Shown: positions 34,617 to 43,469 of the stretch, in pieces | How the letters are laid out: every line of letters starts with the position of its first letter | Numbering within the stretch: the stretch's first letter is position 1 | Source: Planctomycetota bacterium | Lineage (GTDB): Bacteria; Planctomycetota; UBA1135; GCA-002686595 | NCBI GenBank assembly: GCA_016795245.1 | Contig: JAEUIA010000121.1 | Coordinates: 1-57,182 of the forward strand | DNA length: 57,182 nucleotides | Reading direction: 5' to 3' | Program-made: the position numbers and the translations under genes | Notes under the pieces: generated by a model | Databases searched by the model: none | Told to the model about the DNA's origin: nothing | Seen by the model: the letters and a program-made list of their open reading frames with translations, nothing else

Positions 34617-35798
34617 CTACAGCGTCTCGACGGCCAACGACACGGCGTTGCCGCCGCCGAGGCACAGGGAAGCCATGCCGGTCTTGGCCGAGCGCTGTTG
34701 CATGGCGTGCAGCAACGTGACGAGCACGCGCGCACCCGATGCGCCGATCGGGTGACCGATCGCGACGGCGCCGCCATTGACGTTGACTTGCTTGGGATCC
34801 AGGTCGAGCACGCGCGTGAGCGCGATGGCGGCGACCGAGAACGCTTCGTTGATCTCGTGCAGGTCGAAGTCCTTGGGCTTCTTCTTGTGCTTCGAGGCGC
34901 AGCTCTGGATCGATTTCTCCGGCGCCATCATGACCCACTCGGGCGCGCAGCCGCCGGCGGCGTAGCCGGTGATCTTCACGAGCGGCTTGAGCCCCATCTG
35001 TTTGGCCTTGTCCGCGCTCATGACGACCAGCGCCGCGGCGCCGTCGTTGATCGAGCTGGCGTTCGCCGCCGTCACGGTGCCGGCCGGATCGAAAGCGGGC
35101 TTGAGCTTGGCGATGCCGTCGGCGGTGGTGTCGCCGCGCACGTTTTCGTCCTCGAAGAACGCGATCGGATCGCCCTTGCGCTGCGGGATCATGACCTTGA
35201 ACTTCTCGGCGTCGAAGCGCCCGTTCTTGGTCGCGTCGGCCGCCTTGCGGTGGCTCTCGGCGGCGAACTCGTCTTGTTGACGGCGCGTGATCTCGTACTT
35301 CTTGGCGACCATCTCGCCGGTGTTGCCCATGTGGAAGTCGTTGTAGATGTCCCACAACCCGTCCCACACCATCGAATCGATCAGCTTGCCGTGGCCGAGG
35401 CGCACACCGGCGCGGGCTTCGGGCAGGAGGTAGGGCGCGTTGGTCATGCTCTCTTGACCGCCCGCGACGATCACGTCGGCATCGCCGGCGCGGATCGCTT
35501 GCGCGGCGAGCATCACGGCCTTCAAGCCGGAGCCGCACACCTTGTTGACCGTGAACGAAGGCACCGTGTTCGGGATGCCGGCCTTCATCGCCGCCTGGCG
35601 CGCCGGGTTCTGGCCCAGGCCGGCGGTGAGGACGTTGCCGAAGATGACTTCCTCGACCGCGCTCGCCGGGACTTGCGCGCGCTTGAGCGCCTCGGCGATC
35701 GCGAACGCGCCCAGGTCGGGCGCGCGGAACGGGGTCAGGGCGCCCTGGAATTTGGCGACCGGGGTGCGGCAGGCGCTGACGATGACGACGTCTCTCAA
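34617..35798 (-). CDS. Acetyl-CoA acetyltransferase (thiolase)
   Basis: A 393-residue thiolase joining or cleaving acetoacetyl-CoA and acetyl-CoA. Cys88 in [11 protein letters not shown] is the acyl-carrying nucleophile; [19 protein letters not shown] and [11 protein letters not shown] supply the His and the second Cys. The start is TTG at 35798, with GGAG six bases before it. It is the first gene of the eight-gene mutase operon, and a TATACT box lies 65 bases upstream. Confidence 0.93.
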   Translation of the reverse strand: MRDVVIVSACRTPVAKFQGALTPFRAPDLGAFAIAEALKRAQVPASAVEEVIFGNVLTAGLGQNPARQAAMKAGIPNTVPSFTVNKVCGSGLKAVMLAAQAIRAGDADVIVAGGQESMTNAPYLLPEARAGVRLGHGKLIDSMVWDGLWDIYNDFHMGNTGEMVAKKYEITRRQQDEFAAESHRKAADATKNGRFDAEKFKVMIPQRKGDPIAFFEDENVRGDTTADGIAKLKPAFDPAGTVTAANASSINDGAAALVVMSADKAKQMGLKPLVKITGYAAGGCAPEWVMMAPEKSIQSCASKHKKKPKDFDLHEINEAFSVAAIALTRVLDLDPKQVNVNGGAVAIGHPIGASGARVLVTLLHAMQQRSAKTGMASLCLGGGNAVSLAVETL

Positions 35799-35862
35799 GG
35801 CAGGCTCCGAGGTTTTGGGGATGGGGTGCGCGGACGATTCGGGGAGCCGTTCGCGATCGGAC

Positions 35863-35868
35863 AGTATA
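35863..35868 (-). promoter_or_regulatory. Candidate -10 box of the isobutyryl-CoA mutase operon
   Basis: On the minus strand this reads TATACT, one base from the sigma-70 consensus, in otherwise very GC-rich DNA. It lies about 65 bases before the thiolase start. No convincing -35 hexamer is seen at the usual spacing. Confidence 0.35.
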
Positions 35869-35959
35869 GAGAGCCCCGCGCGCCGGGCCTAGCCGGATCG
35901 GGTGCCATCGGGCGCCGTCGGGGGCCTCAAAGGGACGTCAACGGGCAGATTCGCGGCCT

Positions 35960-37873
35960 TCAATTTTGCCAGGTGATCGCCAACCCGTTGGTCAGGTTGA
36001 ACACCTCGGGCGTGCAGAACGAGAGCTCGGCGTCGCGGCACCAGGCCTGGTAGGTGCGCGCGTCTCCGGCGGTGAGGCCTGGTTGCAGCGAGATCTGCGG
36101 ATCGATCCCGGCGCGCGGATAGAGCGACGACTGATTCTGCGCGAACACGACGCCCAGGCGTGTGATCGTCCCGCCGGCGCACAGGAGTCCGTCGCCGAAG
36201 ACGGATCCGGCTCCGACTCCGACCGCCCACGTGCCTTGGAAGAAGAGTGCCGGACCGTTCGGCACGCGCGTGGCGAACAAGCCCAGCGTGTCGGCCGAGA
36301 TGCTGGGCGTGCCGAGCTTGCGCAAGCGACCGCCCACTCCCAGCGAACTCGCACAGCCCGCCGCGTCCGCGGTCGCACTCGCGTTGCCGCACGGACACGC
36401 CGTCGCCGAACCGTCGCCCAGGCAGAACACGGTCGCCTCATCGCGCAACTGGTTGATCCACACGAAAGTCCCACTGCAGCGACCGAAGACGATGTCCAGG
36501 TCGCCGTCTCGGTCGATGTCGAACACGGCCGCATCGAAGACTCCCGTCAGATCAGCCGCGAGCATCCCGACCGCGCCCTTCCAGCCGTTCGCTCCCGCCA
36601 TCTCGATCTCTTCACGCAGGACGACGTCGCCGCCGATCGGACCGCCGAGGTTGTGGTAGATCTTCGTGCGGCGCGTGCACCCCAGGATCGCCGCATCGAC
36701 GTCGGTCTGGATCACGTCCGGCCAGCCGTCGTTGTCGAGATCGACGATGCGGATGTTGCCCGCGAACCCGTCGTCGCTGCCGTTCAGGAATTGGTAGGTG
36801 GTCCTCGGGCCCCAGATCACGCCGCCGCTAGGGTCGTTGGCGAGATTGATGCGGTAGTGGTCGTTCCCGTCATCACCGACGACCAGATCGGGTCTCCCGT
36901 CCTGATTCAGATCCCCCAAATCCATGTGGTAGGCCGCCCCGGAGGGCGTGATGGCCTGATAGGCGCCGAAGATTCCGACGGAGGACGGCAGGTTGTAAGC
37001 CACGAAGTTGTCGCCGTTGGGGTGCTGGGACGACAACTTGACGATGTCGCGCGCTCCGTCGCCGTTCACGTCGATGATCTTCGAGGCCAGACCGTTGGTC
37101 GACATCAGCATGCCGGCACTCATCCGAGTCTGGAGTGAGTCCGTGAAATTCCCCGCGCCGTCGTTGATCAGCAGTCGATCATTCAGGTCATTCCCCGGAG
37201 CCTCCGTCAACGGGCTCATCGAGTCGTAATCCGTGAAGTAGAGATCGGCAAACCCATCGCCGTTCACATCGCCGACCGACACGGACATGAAGCGCGGCGC
37301 GACGGCCACTCCGCCGGAAATCGTGAGCAATTGCGGGATGCGCGCGTCTTCGTAGCGGAAACCCTGCCACACTCCGCCGACGAGCCCCTTGTTGCGGTAG
37401 ACGCGCGGGTGGGAGATGTGCTTCGGATTACTGTCGGAGAGCGTCACCGCCGTGACGATCTCGGGCCATCCGTCGCCGGTCAGATCGATGATCTGCACGT
37501 CCCGATCGTTGGTCGGAGTCAGAAATCCAAAATCGCCGGGCACATCGGAATCCGTCGCGTACTGAGCCGTGCGATCGACCAGGACACCGCGCTCGTTCAT
37601 CAGCAACTGGTTCACGCGCTTCCCGCTCATCGACCAACCCTCCGCTCGCACCACGACGAGATCGATCCAGCCGTCGCCGTTCAGATCACCCCACGCGTAG
37701 TCCTTCTCGGCGTTGTCGGCCGTGACCTGCGTCGCCGTCGATCCATCCGGATTGCGGATGCGGTCCGCTCCCGGGGTGAAGGTCGCCCACGAGTTGTTGA
37801 ATTGAGCGCCGACCGCAGTCGACAGCCAGGCGAGCGCGCACGCGAGTCCAGTCAGGCGAGCCAGGACGTTCAT
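35960..37873 (-). CDS. Secreted FG-GAP/VCBS repeat protein with planctomycete C-terminal domain
   Basis: A 637-residue protein with a signal peptide (MNVLARLTGLACALAWLSTAVGA). Residues 55-475 hold repeated integrin-like units with the calcium-binding DxNGDGxxDL pattern: GDLNGDGWIDLV, DLTGDGWPEIV, GDVNGDGFADLY, DVNGDGARDIV, DLNQDGRPDLV, DLDNDGWPDVI and DIDRDGDLDIV. After CLGDGSATACPCGN a Cys-rich domain of about 145 residues closes the chain. That domain is found almost only in certain planctomycetes, so this gene is the best taxonomic marker in the window. It is probably an extracellular adhesion or ligand-binding protein. Confidence 0.85.
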   Translation of the reverse strand: MNVLARLTGLACALAWLSTAVGAQFNNSWATFTPGADRIRNPDGSTATQVTADNAEKDYAWGDLNGDGWIDLVVVRAEGWSMSGKRVNQLLMNERGVLVDRTAQYATDSDVPGDFGFLTPTNDRDVQIIDLTGDGWPEIVTAVTLSDSNPKHISHPRVYRNKGLVGGVWQGFRYEDARIPQLLTISGGVAVAPRFMSVSVGDVNGDGFADLYFTDYDSMSPLTEAPGNDLNDRLLINDGAGNFTDSLQTRMSAGMLMSTNGLASKIIDVNGDGARDIVKLSSQHPNGDNFVAYNLPSSVGIFGAYQAITPSGAAYHMDLGDLNQDGRPDLVVGDDGNDHYRINLANDPSGGVIWGPRTTYQFLNGSDDGFAGNIRIVDLDNDGWPDVIQTDVDAAILGCTRRTKIYHNLGGPIGGDVVLREEIEMAGANGWKGAVGMLAADLTGVFDAAVFDIDRDGDLDIVFGRCSGTFVWINQLRDEATVFCLGDGSATACPCGNASATADAAGCASSLGVGGRLRKLGTPSISADTLGLFATRVPNGPALFFQGTWAVGVGAGSVFGDGLLCAGGTITRLGVVFAQNQSSLYPRAGIDPQISLQPGLTAGDARTYQAWCRDAELSFCTPEVFNLTNGLAITWQN

Positions 37874-38117
37874 CGCAGAGATCTCCGCAGTCGTGGAAGG
37901 ATCGATCAGCCGAGGCCCTCAGTCTACCCGCGCCGCTCCAACGCACCCTGACCCCCGGCGGATCTCTCCGGACGCGAGCGAGCCTCGAGGCCTCCCCGTC
38001 GCACGGTGGCCTGCCCGCGCGAAGAAGACCGCAAAGACCAGAACCTGCATCCTGTTTCTTCGAATTCGCATATCTATACCCCTTCCGTCAACGCCCGCAC
38101 CCTGTTGCAATCACCGC

Positions 38118-38789
38118 GTGGAACGGCCATTCTCCGCCCTCGACGGTCAGATCCCCCCGCACGCTTCCGCGTGGGAGGCCCTGGCCATTGCCGAGGGGCG
38201 GCTTCCACGCTTGGAAGATCTCGATTGGGTAGCAGGTCTGCGGGCGCAGCCCAGGGAAAACGTGGAAGCGTTCGTCGAACGCTACCGTTCGCTCTTCTAT
38301 CACTGCATCAGTCAGTTCGAGAACGACCACTCGGCGCGTGAGGACCTGTTTCAGGACATCCTCCTGTACGTCCTCGACCGCCTCGACCAGGGCAGCTTCG
38401 ACGCCGAGCGCGGAAGTTTCGGAACCTGGTTATATCGAGTAGCTTGGTGTCGCTGTGTCGACCTCAAGCGCAAGGCAGGCGCCCGTCGCAATCCCAAGCT
38501 CACGCCCGTCGGCGACAGCTTCCCGGAGCGCGCCGATGGCCGCCCGGGACCCGGTGACGAGGCCGGTGACGAGGAAGTCGGCGACCTCGTGCGCCGCGGC
38601 ATGTCCGCCCTCGACGACGAGGAGCGCGCCCTGCTCATGATGCGCTTCGTCGACGACAAGACCATCGGGGAGATCTCGGAGGCCCTCTCCATCTCCCTGG
38701 AACAGACCAAGTACCGCCTGAAGCGAGCTTCCACCGCTTTGCGGCGCGTGCTCTTGAACGACCTCGCCATGGAAGACGCAGCCCGATGA
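38118..38789 (+). CDS. ECF-type RNA polymerase sigma factor
   Basis: A 223-residue sigma factor. Region 2 covers FVERYRSLFYHCISQFENDHSAREDLFQDILLYVL and GTWLYRVAWCRCVDLKR; region 4 covers LDDEERALLMMRFVDDKTIGEISEALSISLEQTKYRLKRA. The GTG at 38118 is chosen because upstream codons look non-coding and an AT-rich patch (38058-38084, around CATATCTATACC) may be the promoter; the start is not firm. The last codons overlap the anti-sigma ATG (ATGA), so the two are made together. Confidence 0.85.
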   Translation: MERPFSALDGQIPPHASAWEALAIAEGRLPRLEDLDWVAGLRAQPRENVEAFVERYRSLFYHCISQFENDHSAREDLFQDILLYVLDRLDQGSFDAERGSFGTWLYRVAWCRCVDLKRKAGARRNPKLTPVGDSFPERADGRPGPGDEAGDEEVGDLVRRGMSALDDEERALLMMRFVDDKTIGEISEALSISLEQTKYRLKRASTALRRVLLNDLAMEDAAR

Positions 38790-39940
38790 GCTCGCCCAAA
38801 CCCGAAATTCCCGATCAAAACGCACCGTTCCAGAGAGATTCTGCGGACGAGTCGGCGTCCATGAATCGTGAACTGAACGGGCCCCGTAGCCGACCTGACG
38901 ACCTGAGAGATCCGCACACCGCCAACGACGCCCTGTTGCGCTGGGACGAACTCGACGAGCAGCTCCTGAGGATGCTCTCCGAGGACCCGGAGCGCGGGTG
39001 GCGGTTGCGCAAACTCCAAGACGCAGATGGATGGTTGCGCCGACGTGCGACCGAGGCCGCGCGGAAGGCTGTGGGGCCCGCTCTTCTCATCTGTCCCCCG
39101 CCCGAGGATCTGTACGACTTCGGGCAGGGGCCGGGTGCCAACCTGCTGACGCCGGAACGGCGCGCTTCCATCGACCGCCACCTCGCGACCTGCCTGGAGT
39201 GCGAGCGCTTCGTCACCACGCTGAGCACGGCGCCGCCTTCGCCGCTCGTCGGCGGCATGCCCGAGGAAGCCCCGGCGCCGATCGAGCGCGCGGCTCCGAC
39301 GATCACGGTTCCGCGCCGCCGCCTGCGCCTCGTCCCGGTGCTCGCGACCGCCGCGGCCGTCGTCGTGATCTTCTTCGGCGTGCGCAGCTTGATGACACCG
39401 GCGGCGACGAGCTTCCCCGAGGGTCCGCTCTTGCGCGGTGCCGCCGGCGGACCGCTGCTCTACCCGCGCGAGCGCGTGCTGCTGCCTTCGGCTGAAGTCG
39501 CCGCCCTGTTCCCGGCCTTGAACGCGCCGCTGCGCTTCGAGGTCGAGCCCCAGCCTGAGGCGGACAGCTACCGCTTCGACCTCTTCCGCCACGAAGGCGG
39601 CGCATTCGGACGCGATGTGAAGCTCGAGGGTGCCGCCGTCGCCGCGAACTCGTTCGTCGCGCGCGCACCGCGCGAAGCTGGACGCTTCACGTTCGAAGTC
39701 TGGGTCACGCGGCGCGGCCTCGATCAACGCCTGGGCGCGCGCGACTTCCAGATCGCGACCGACGCGGCGCTAGAATCCGATCTGCTCGCGTTGCGCACCG
39801 CGCCGGAATCCGAGCGCACGCTGCAGGCCGTGGTGTTGCTGCACGAGGCCGGCTACGTCGCGGATGCCCGTGAGCTCGCGCGCACGCTGCCCGAGAGCCC
39901 GGATCGCGACCGCTACCTGTCGCAATCGCCGGGTAGGTAA
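38786..39940 (+). CDS. Membrane anti-sigma factor with zinc-finger motif
   Basis: A 384-residue protein. The cytoplasmic part ends in HLATCLECERFV, the H-x3-C-x2-C of ZAS/zf-HC2 anti-sigma domains; one membrane helix follows (VPVLATAAAVVVIFFGVRSL, about 182-201) and then a periplasmic beta-rich domain of some 180 residues (FEVEPQPEADSYRFDLFR, FTFEVWVTRRG). It would hold the coupled sigma factor at the membrane until a signal arrives. It overlaps the sigma gene by four bases and is three bases before the CHAT gene. Confidence 0.8.
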   Translation: MSSPKPEIPDQNAPFQRDSADESASMNRELNGPRSRPDDLRDPHTANDALLRWDELDEQLLRMLSEDPERGWRLRKLQDADGWLRRRATEAARKAVGPALLICPPPEDLYDFGQGPGANLLTPERRASIDRHLATCLECERFVTTLSTAPPSPLVGGMPEEAPAPIERAAPTITVPRRRLRLVPVLATAAAVVVIFFGVRSLMTPAATSFPEGPLLRGAAGGPLLYPRERVLLPSAEVAALFPALNAPLRFEVEPQPEADSYRFDLFRHEGGAFGRDVKLEGAAVAANSFVARAPREAGRFTFEVWVTRRGLDQRLGARDFQIATDAALESDLLALRTAPESERTLQAVVLLHEAGYVADARELARTLPESPDRDRYLSQSPGR

Positions 39941-39943
39941 ACG

Positions 39944-42502
39944 ATGCGCGCACGTGCGACCTCCGCGGGCCGTCCGTGCGCGGTCGTCACTGCGCTCGTG
40001 CTCGGCCTCGCGACTTCCGTCGCTGCTCAGCCGGCGGCCGCGGCGGTGGTCCCTGCGCCTTGGATCCCCGCGCTGCAGAGCTCCGCCGCGCAGGCGCCCC
40101 CCCCCGCATCAGCGACACAGGCCGGCGCCGCAGCCGCGCGCATCGATCTGGCTGAATTCGTCGCCGGCCTCGAGCGCATGCGCGCGGGCGAGGAGGGCGA
40201 GTTGGCGCGACTGCGCGTCACGGCGGATCGCTGCGCGCGCCTGCACGGACGTCCGGACGTGCTCGAGGTGGTGGAGTTCTACGCCGGCCTCGAGCCCACC
40301 GCGCGCGCGCGCGGACTCGAACTCGAACAGCGTTTCCGCACGATCTACGCGCGCCTCAAGGCCGCGGATACGCAGCGCGTCAGCATCGAGGAGTGGCGCG
40401 CGGCGCGCCCCGAGATCCTCGCCGACCTCGATGACTTGTTGGTCGAGACGCGCAACGAGCCGGATTTCAGCGTCGCAGCGCGCGTCCTGTCGCTGCGGGC
40501 ACTGATCCTGCGCCAGCGCGTCGTCGAGGATTTCGAATTCGACGCGCCCACCAAGCGCAAGTGGATTCAAGACGGTGTGCGTGACGCCGAGGAATCGATC
40601 ACCCTGTTCACGCGCGCCGGTTTGATGACGCCGCGCCTGGAGCCGACCTTTGCTCTGGCGTGGTTCGATTGGGCCGACGGCGATTGGTCCGCGGCGCACC
40701 AGGACTTCTCGGAAGTGCTCGTGATCGCGCGTCGAGTCGGACGCCGTGAGTACGAAGAACGCGCGCTCAACGGGCTCGTGCGGCTGGCACACGATTCGGG
40801 GGACATGCCTGAGATCGCGCGCTTGCTCGACGAAATGGCCTGCTTCCAGGCGCCTGCGCTCGCGTGGGGACTCGCGGCGCGCCACGGCGCATTCTTGCTG
40901 GCGCTGGACGAGCCCGAGCGCGCGGCGGAATTCCTGGCGCGCAACAAGCCCGCTTCCGAGAAGGAAGCGCGCGAGTGGAGCGTCCTCATGCGCAGCGCGC
41001 TCGCACGCAAAGGCGATGTCGAGGGGGCCGCAGCGCACGAGAAGGTGCTCGCCGCGCGCGACGAGCTCGATTTCGCCACACGCGCGGCCCTGGCGGAGGC
41101 GCGCCTGGATCGCGGCCGCGCGGACCTCGCGCTCGCGCTGCTCGGCGACGAGCCCTGGCCCGTGCACGTGACCAGCTTCCTGCGCGCGGCGCGCGAGCGC
41201 ATCCTCGGCAGCGCGCTGCTCGCGCTCGATCGGCGCCGGGACGCGATCGCAGCGTACGAGCGCGCGTTCGCGATCGGTGACTCGGTCGAAGCCCGCATGC
41301 CGGCGTCCGATGTGATCAGCGTCAGCAGCTCGGTCGTCGGCGAAGTGATCGGAGTCGAGACCGTCGCGCGCCTCGCGCGTGCCTGGATCGAGGAGTCCGA
41401 TCCGCTGCGCGCAGCAGTCGTGATCGAAGATCGGCAATCACGCTCGATCCGCTCGAGCTTGAGTCGCGGCGCGGCGACGATGATCGATGCCGAAGCCGTG
41501 CGCGCCTGGGCGGCGTCGTACGAGTCGGGCTTGCTCACGTGGATCATCGGCTCCGACACGAGCGTCGTCGTGCACGTCGGGCGCACGGGCACGGCGCGCG
41601 GAGCCGTGCTGCAGTTGGGCGCGCGCAGCCTCGAAGCCGCAGTACGCCGTCTGCGTGAAGCCGCAATCGCGAACGACGCGGCCGCCGTCGCGGAATTCGC
41701 GGCGGAGATCCAGGACACGCTTCTGCCCGAATCGATTCGAGCTGCGCTGAATCCGGCGCGCGGACGCGTGCTGCTGTGTGCGCACGGACCACTCGAGCGC
41801 TTGCCCTTCGATCTGTTGCCGATCTTCCAAGGCGACCTGGTCTCGTTGGTCCTGCCCGGCCTGGTCGAAGCTTCGCCCGGCGTAGGGCTGACGGACCTTT
41901 CGAAGACCGCGTGGACCTTGCTCGGCGATCCGATTCACGTGAGCGGAACAGTCAGCCTGCCCGGCGGACGTGCGGAACTCGCGGAGATCGCTGTGTTGCA
42001 TCCGCAAGCGACGGTCAAGACGCGCGCGGTGTTCGACCGCGCGGCGTTGAACGATGCGCTCGCTTCGGGGCGCGCGTTGCACATCGCCACCCACCTGCGC
42101 GCCGGCCGCAGTTCGGTGACATCGATCGACACGCGCGCCGCGAACGCCGGGTTCGAGTTGTCGAACGGCGAGCGCTTCGGTGTCGACGACATCCTGCGCG
42201 TTCGACCGCGCTTGCCGCTGGCCGTGCTGTCCGCCTGCGACACGGGCAGCGGGTTGTTCGTCGACGCTCAAGCTTCGCACGGCGTGTCGAAAGCCTTTCT
42301 GGAGTCGGGCACGCGCAACTTGCTCGTCACGTCGTGGCCCGTGGAAGACCAGGCCGCGCGTCGCTATGCGACCGCGTTCCACCGCGCGCTCAGCCGCGGG
42401 GATTCGCCTTCGCGAGCGGCGGCCTCAGCCCGCGATGCGCTGCGCGCCGAGGGCGCCGCGATCGCGGATTGGGCCGCATTCCGGCTCGTCGGACGCGACT
42501 GA
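39944..42502 (+). CDS. Secreted CHAT-domain (caspase-like) protein
   Basis: An 852-residue protein with an N-terminal signal (VVTALVLGLATSVAAQ), a Pro/Ala-rich linker, and a long helical TPR-like array (about 65-500). The C-terminal CHAT peptidase domain (about 600-852) has catalytic His717 in LHIATHLRAG and Cys765 in VLSACDTGSG, and then NLLVTSWPVED, typical of the family. CHAT is a clan CD cysteine protease fold related to caspases and separase. The signal peptide would place it outside the cytoplasm. As the last gene of a sigma/anti-sigma operon, it may act on the anti-sigma factor or be the regulated output. A run of nine C (40097-40105) lies in the linker. Confidence 0.85.
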   Translation: MRARATSAGRPCAVVTALVLGLATSVAAQPAAAAVVPAPWIPALQSSAAQAPPPASATQAGAAAARIDLAEFVAGLERMRAGEEGELARLRVTADRCARLHGRPDVLEVVEFYAGLEPTARARGLELEQRFRTIYARLKAADTQRVSIEEWRAARPEILADLDDLLVETRNEPDFSVAARVLSLRALILRQRVVEDFEFDAPTKRKWIQDGVRDAEESITLFTRAGLMTPRLEPTFALAWFDWADGDWSAAHQDFSEVLVIARRVGRREYEERALNGLVRLAHDSGDMPEIARLLDEMACFQAPALAWGLAARHGAFLLALDEPERAAEFLARNKPASEKEAREWSVLMRSALARKGDVEGAAAHEKVLAARDELDFATRAALAEARLDRGRADLALALLGDEPWPVHVTSFLRAARERILGSALLALDRRRDAIAAYERAFAIGDSVEARMPASDVISVSSSVVGEVIGVETVARLARAWIEESDPLRAAVVIEDRQSRSIRSSLSRGAATMIDAEAVRAWAASYESGLLTWIIGSDTSVVVHVGRTGTARGAVLQLGARSLEAAVRRLREAAIANDAAAVAEFAAEIQDTLLPESIRAALNPARGRVLLCAHGPLERLPFDLLPIFQGDLVSLVLPGLVEASPGVGLTDLSKTAWTLLGDPIHVSGTVSLPGGRAELAEIAVLHPQATVKTRAVFDRAALNDALASGRALHIATHLRAGRSSVTSIDTRAANAGFELSNGERFGVDDILRVRPRLPLAVLSACDTGSGLFVDAQASHGVSKAFLESGTRNLLVTSWPVEDQAARRYATAFHRALSRGDSPSRAAASARDALRAEGAAIADWAAFRLVGRD

Positions 42503-42637
42503 AAGAGCCGGGAAGGCCTTTCCCACCCGCGGGTCGATCGCGCAGAGGCCCGAGCTTGGCTCAAGCGCGCCTGCATCCCTTTCCGAAGAGCTTCGTGCCG
42601 GAACGTCCCCTCGGCACCGAACCTCGCAGGAACCACG

Positions 42638-43207
42638 ATGCACAAGCGCTTTGCCGCAGCCCTACTGTTGTCCGCCTGTCCGTTGATCGCAGGATTCGAC
42701 GATCCCGCGCCCGCACCGCAACCGATCGACGTCGGCTTCGTCGTGCGCAACACGGACTTCTTCGCGCACAACTTCTCGACCGATCCGCAGGTCCTGTTCT
42801 TCCGCTCGGGTTCGTTCGTCACGTGGCGCGTGCTGCAACCGGGCGCGACGTTCACGAGCACCTACGCGCGTCAAGCGCTCGACGGTTTGCGCCTCGAAGT
42901 CGCGCGCCTCGAGAACGGCTTGTGGCTCACGAGCGGCAACTACGAACTCGGCGCGGTGTGCGACAGCGGCGCCGACGCCATCTGGGTCCAACGCGGATTG
43001 CAGCCGGCCTCCTGGCGCGAGCTCGGATCGATCCTGACGCAGATCACGACCGAGGCGACCGCGCTGCCCGAGTGGCTGCCGATGCCGACGGTGAACGAGA
43101 GCACGCCGCCGCTGCAGCCGCTGCACATCCCGGTCGTGAATCCGGTCGACCGCCCGCAAGGCGACATCCCGCCCGTGCTGGACGACAAGCCGCTGCCGCC
43201 GGTCTAG
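42638..43207 (+). CDS. Secreted protein of unknown function
   Basis: A 189-residue protein with a short signal (MHKRFAAALLLSACPLIAGF) and a compact beta-rich domain (VGFVVRNTDFFAHNFSTDPQ, FRSGSFVTWRVLQPG, NYELGAVCDSGADAIWVQRG), ending in a Pro-rich tail. I recognise no family. AGGA precedes the ATG. It is 135 bases after the CHAT gene on the same strand, so it may or may not belong to that operon. Confidence 0.6.
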   Translation: MHKRFAAALLLSACPLIAGFDDPAPAPQPIDVGFVVRNTDFFAHNFSTDPQVLFFRSGSFVTWRVLQPGATFTSTYARQALDGLRLEVARLENGLWLTSGNYELGAVCDSGADAIWVQRGLQPASWRELGSILTQITTEATALPEWLPMPTVNESTPPLQPLHIPVVNPVDRPQGDIPPVLDDKPLPPV

Positions 43208-43293
43208 AGAACACGCGCCGCGAGTCCGCTCGCGACGCGAGGTGAGTGAGTGTGAGAGATGGGATTGATCTAGAAGCTACAGACTGAACACAG

Positions 43294-43336
43294 AACGATC
43301 GCAGCCGGGGCCCGAGGGGGACCGGCTGCGATCGTT
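43294..43336. terminator. Hairpin between convergent genes
   Basis: A perfect 15-base stem (43294-43308 with 43322-43336) encloses a 13-base loop. It lies between the stops of convergent genes ending at 43207 and 43470, so it could stop transcription from both sides. No T-run follows, so it is not a canonical intrinsic terminator. Confidence 0.5.
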
Positions 43337-43345
43337 ATCACCCTG

Positions 43346-43448
43346 TACGGAGCCAGAGCAATTCTTCCTCGATTCACCGCCCAAGCACCGCAAAGCAGAC
43401 GCACGGGTTTGAGGCGGTGAATCGGGGAAGAATTGCTCTGGCTCCGTA
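43346..43448. repeat. 36-base imperfect inverted repeat, REP/BIME-like
   Basis: Arms 43346-43381 and 43413-43448 are reverse complements with one mismatch (35 of 36), around a 31-base centre. The outer ends (TACGGAGCCAGAGC) resemble the REP-like units at 76-94 and at the window ends. The size and the intergenic site fit a BIME or a small mobile palindromic element. No transposase is seen. Confidence 0.7.
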
Positions 43449-43469
43449 CTGTCGGACGACGCGGTGGGG

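Noticed and set aside
42510..42524. GGGAAGG/CCTTTCCC near-palindrome after the CHAT gene
   Set aside because: It has no loop and a one-base bulge, so it would not form a terminator hairpin.
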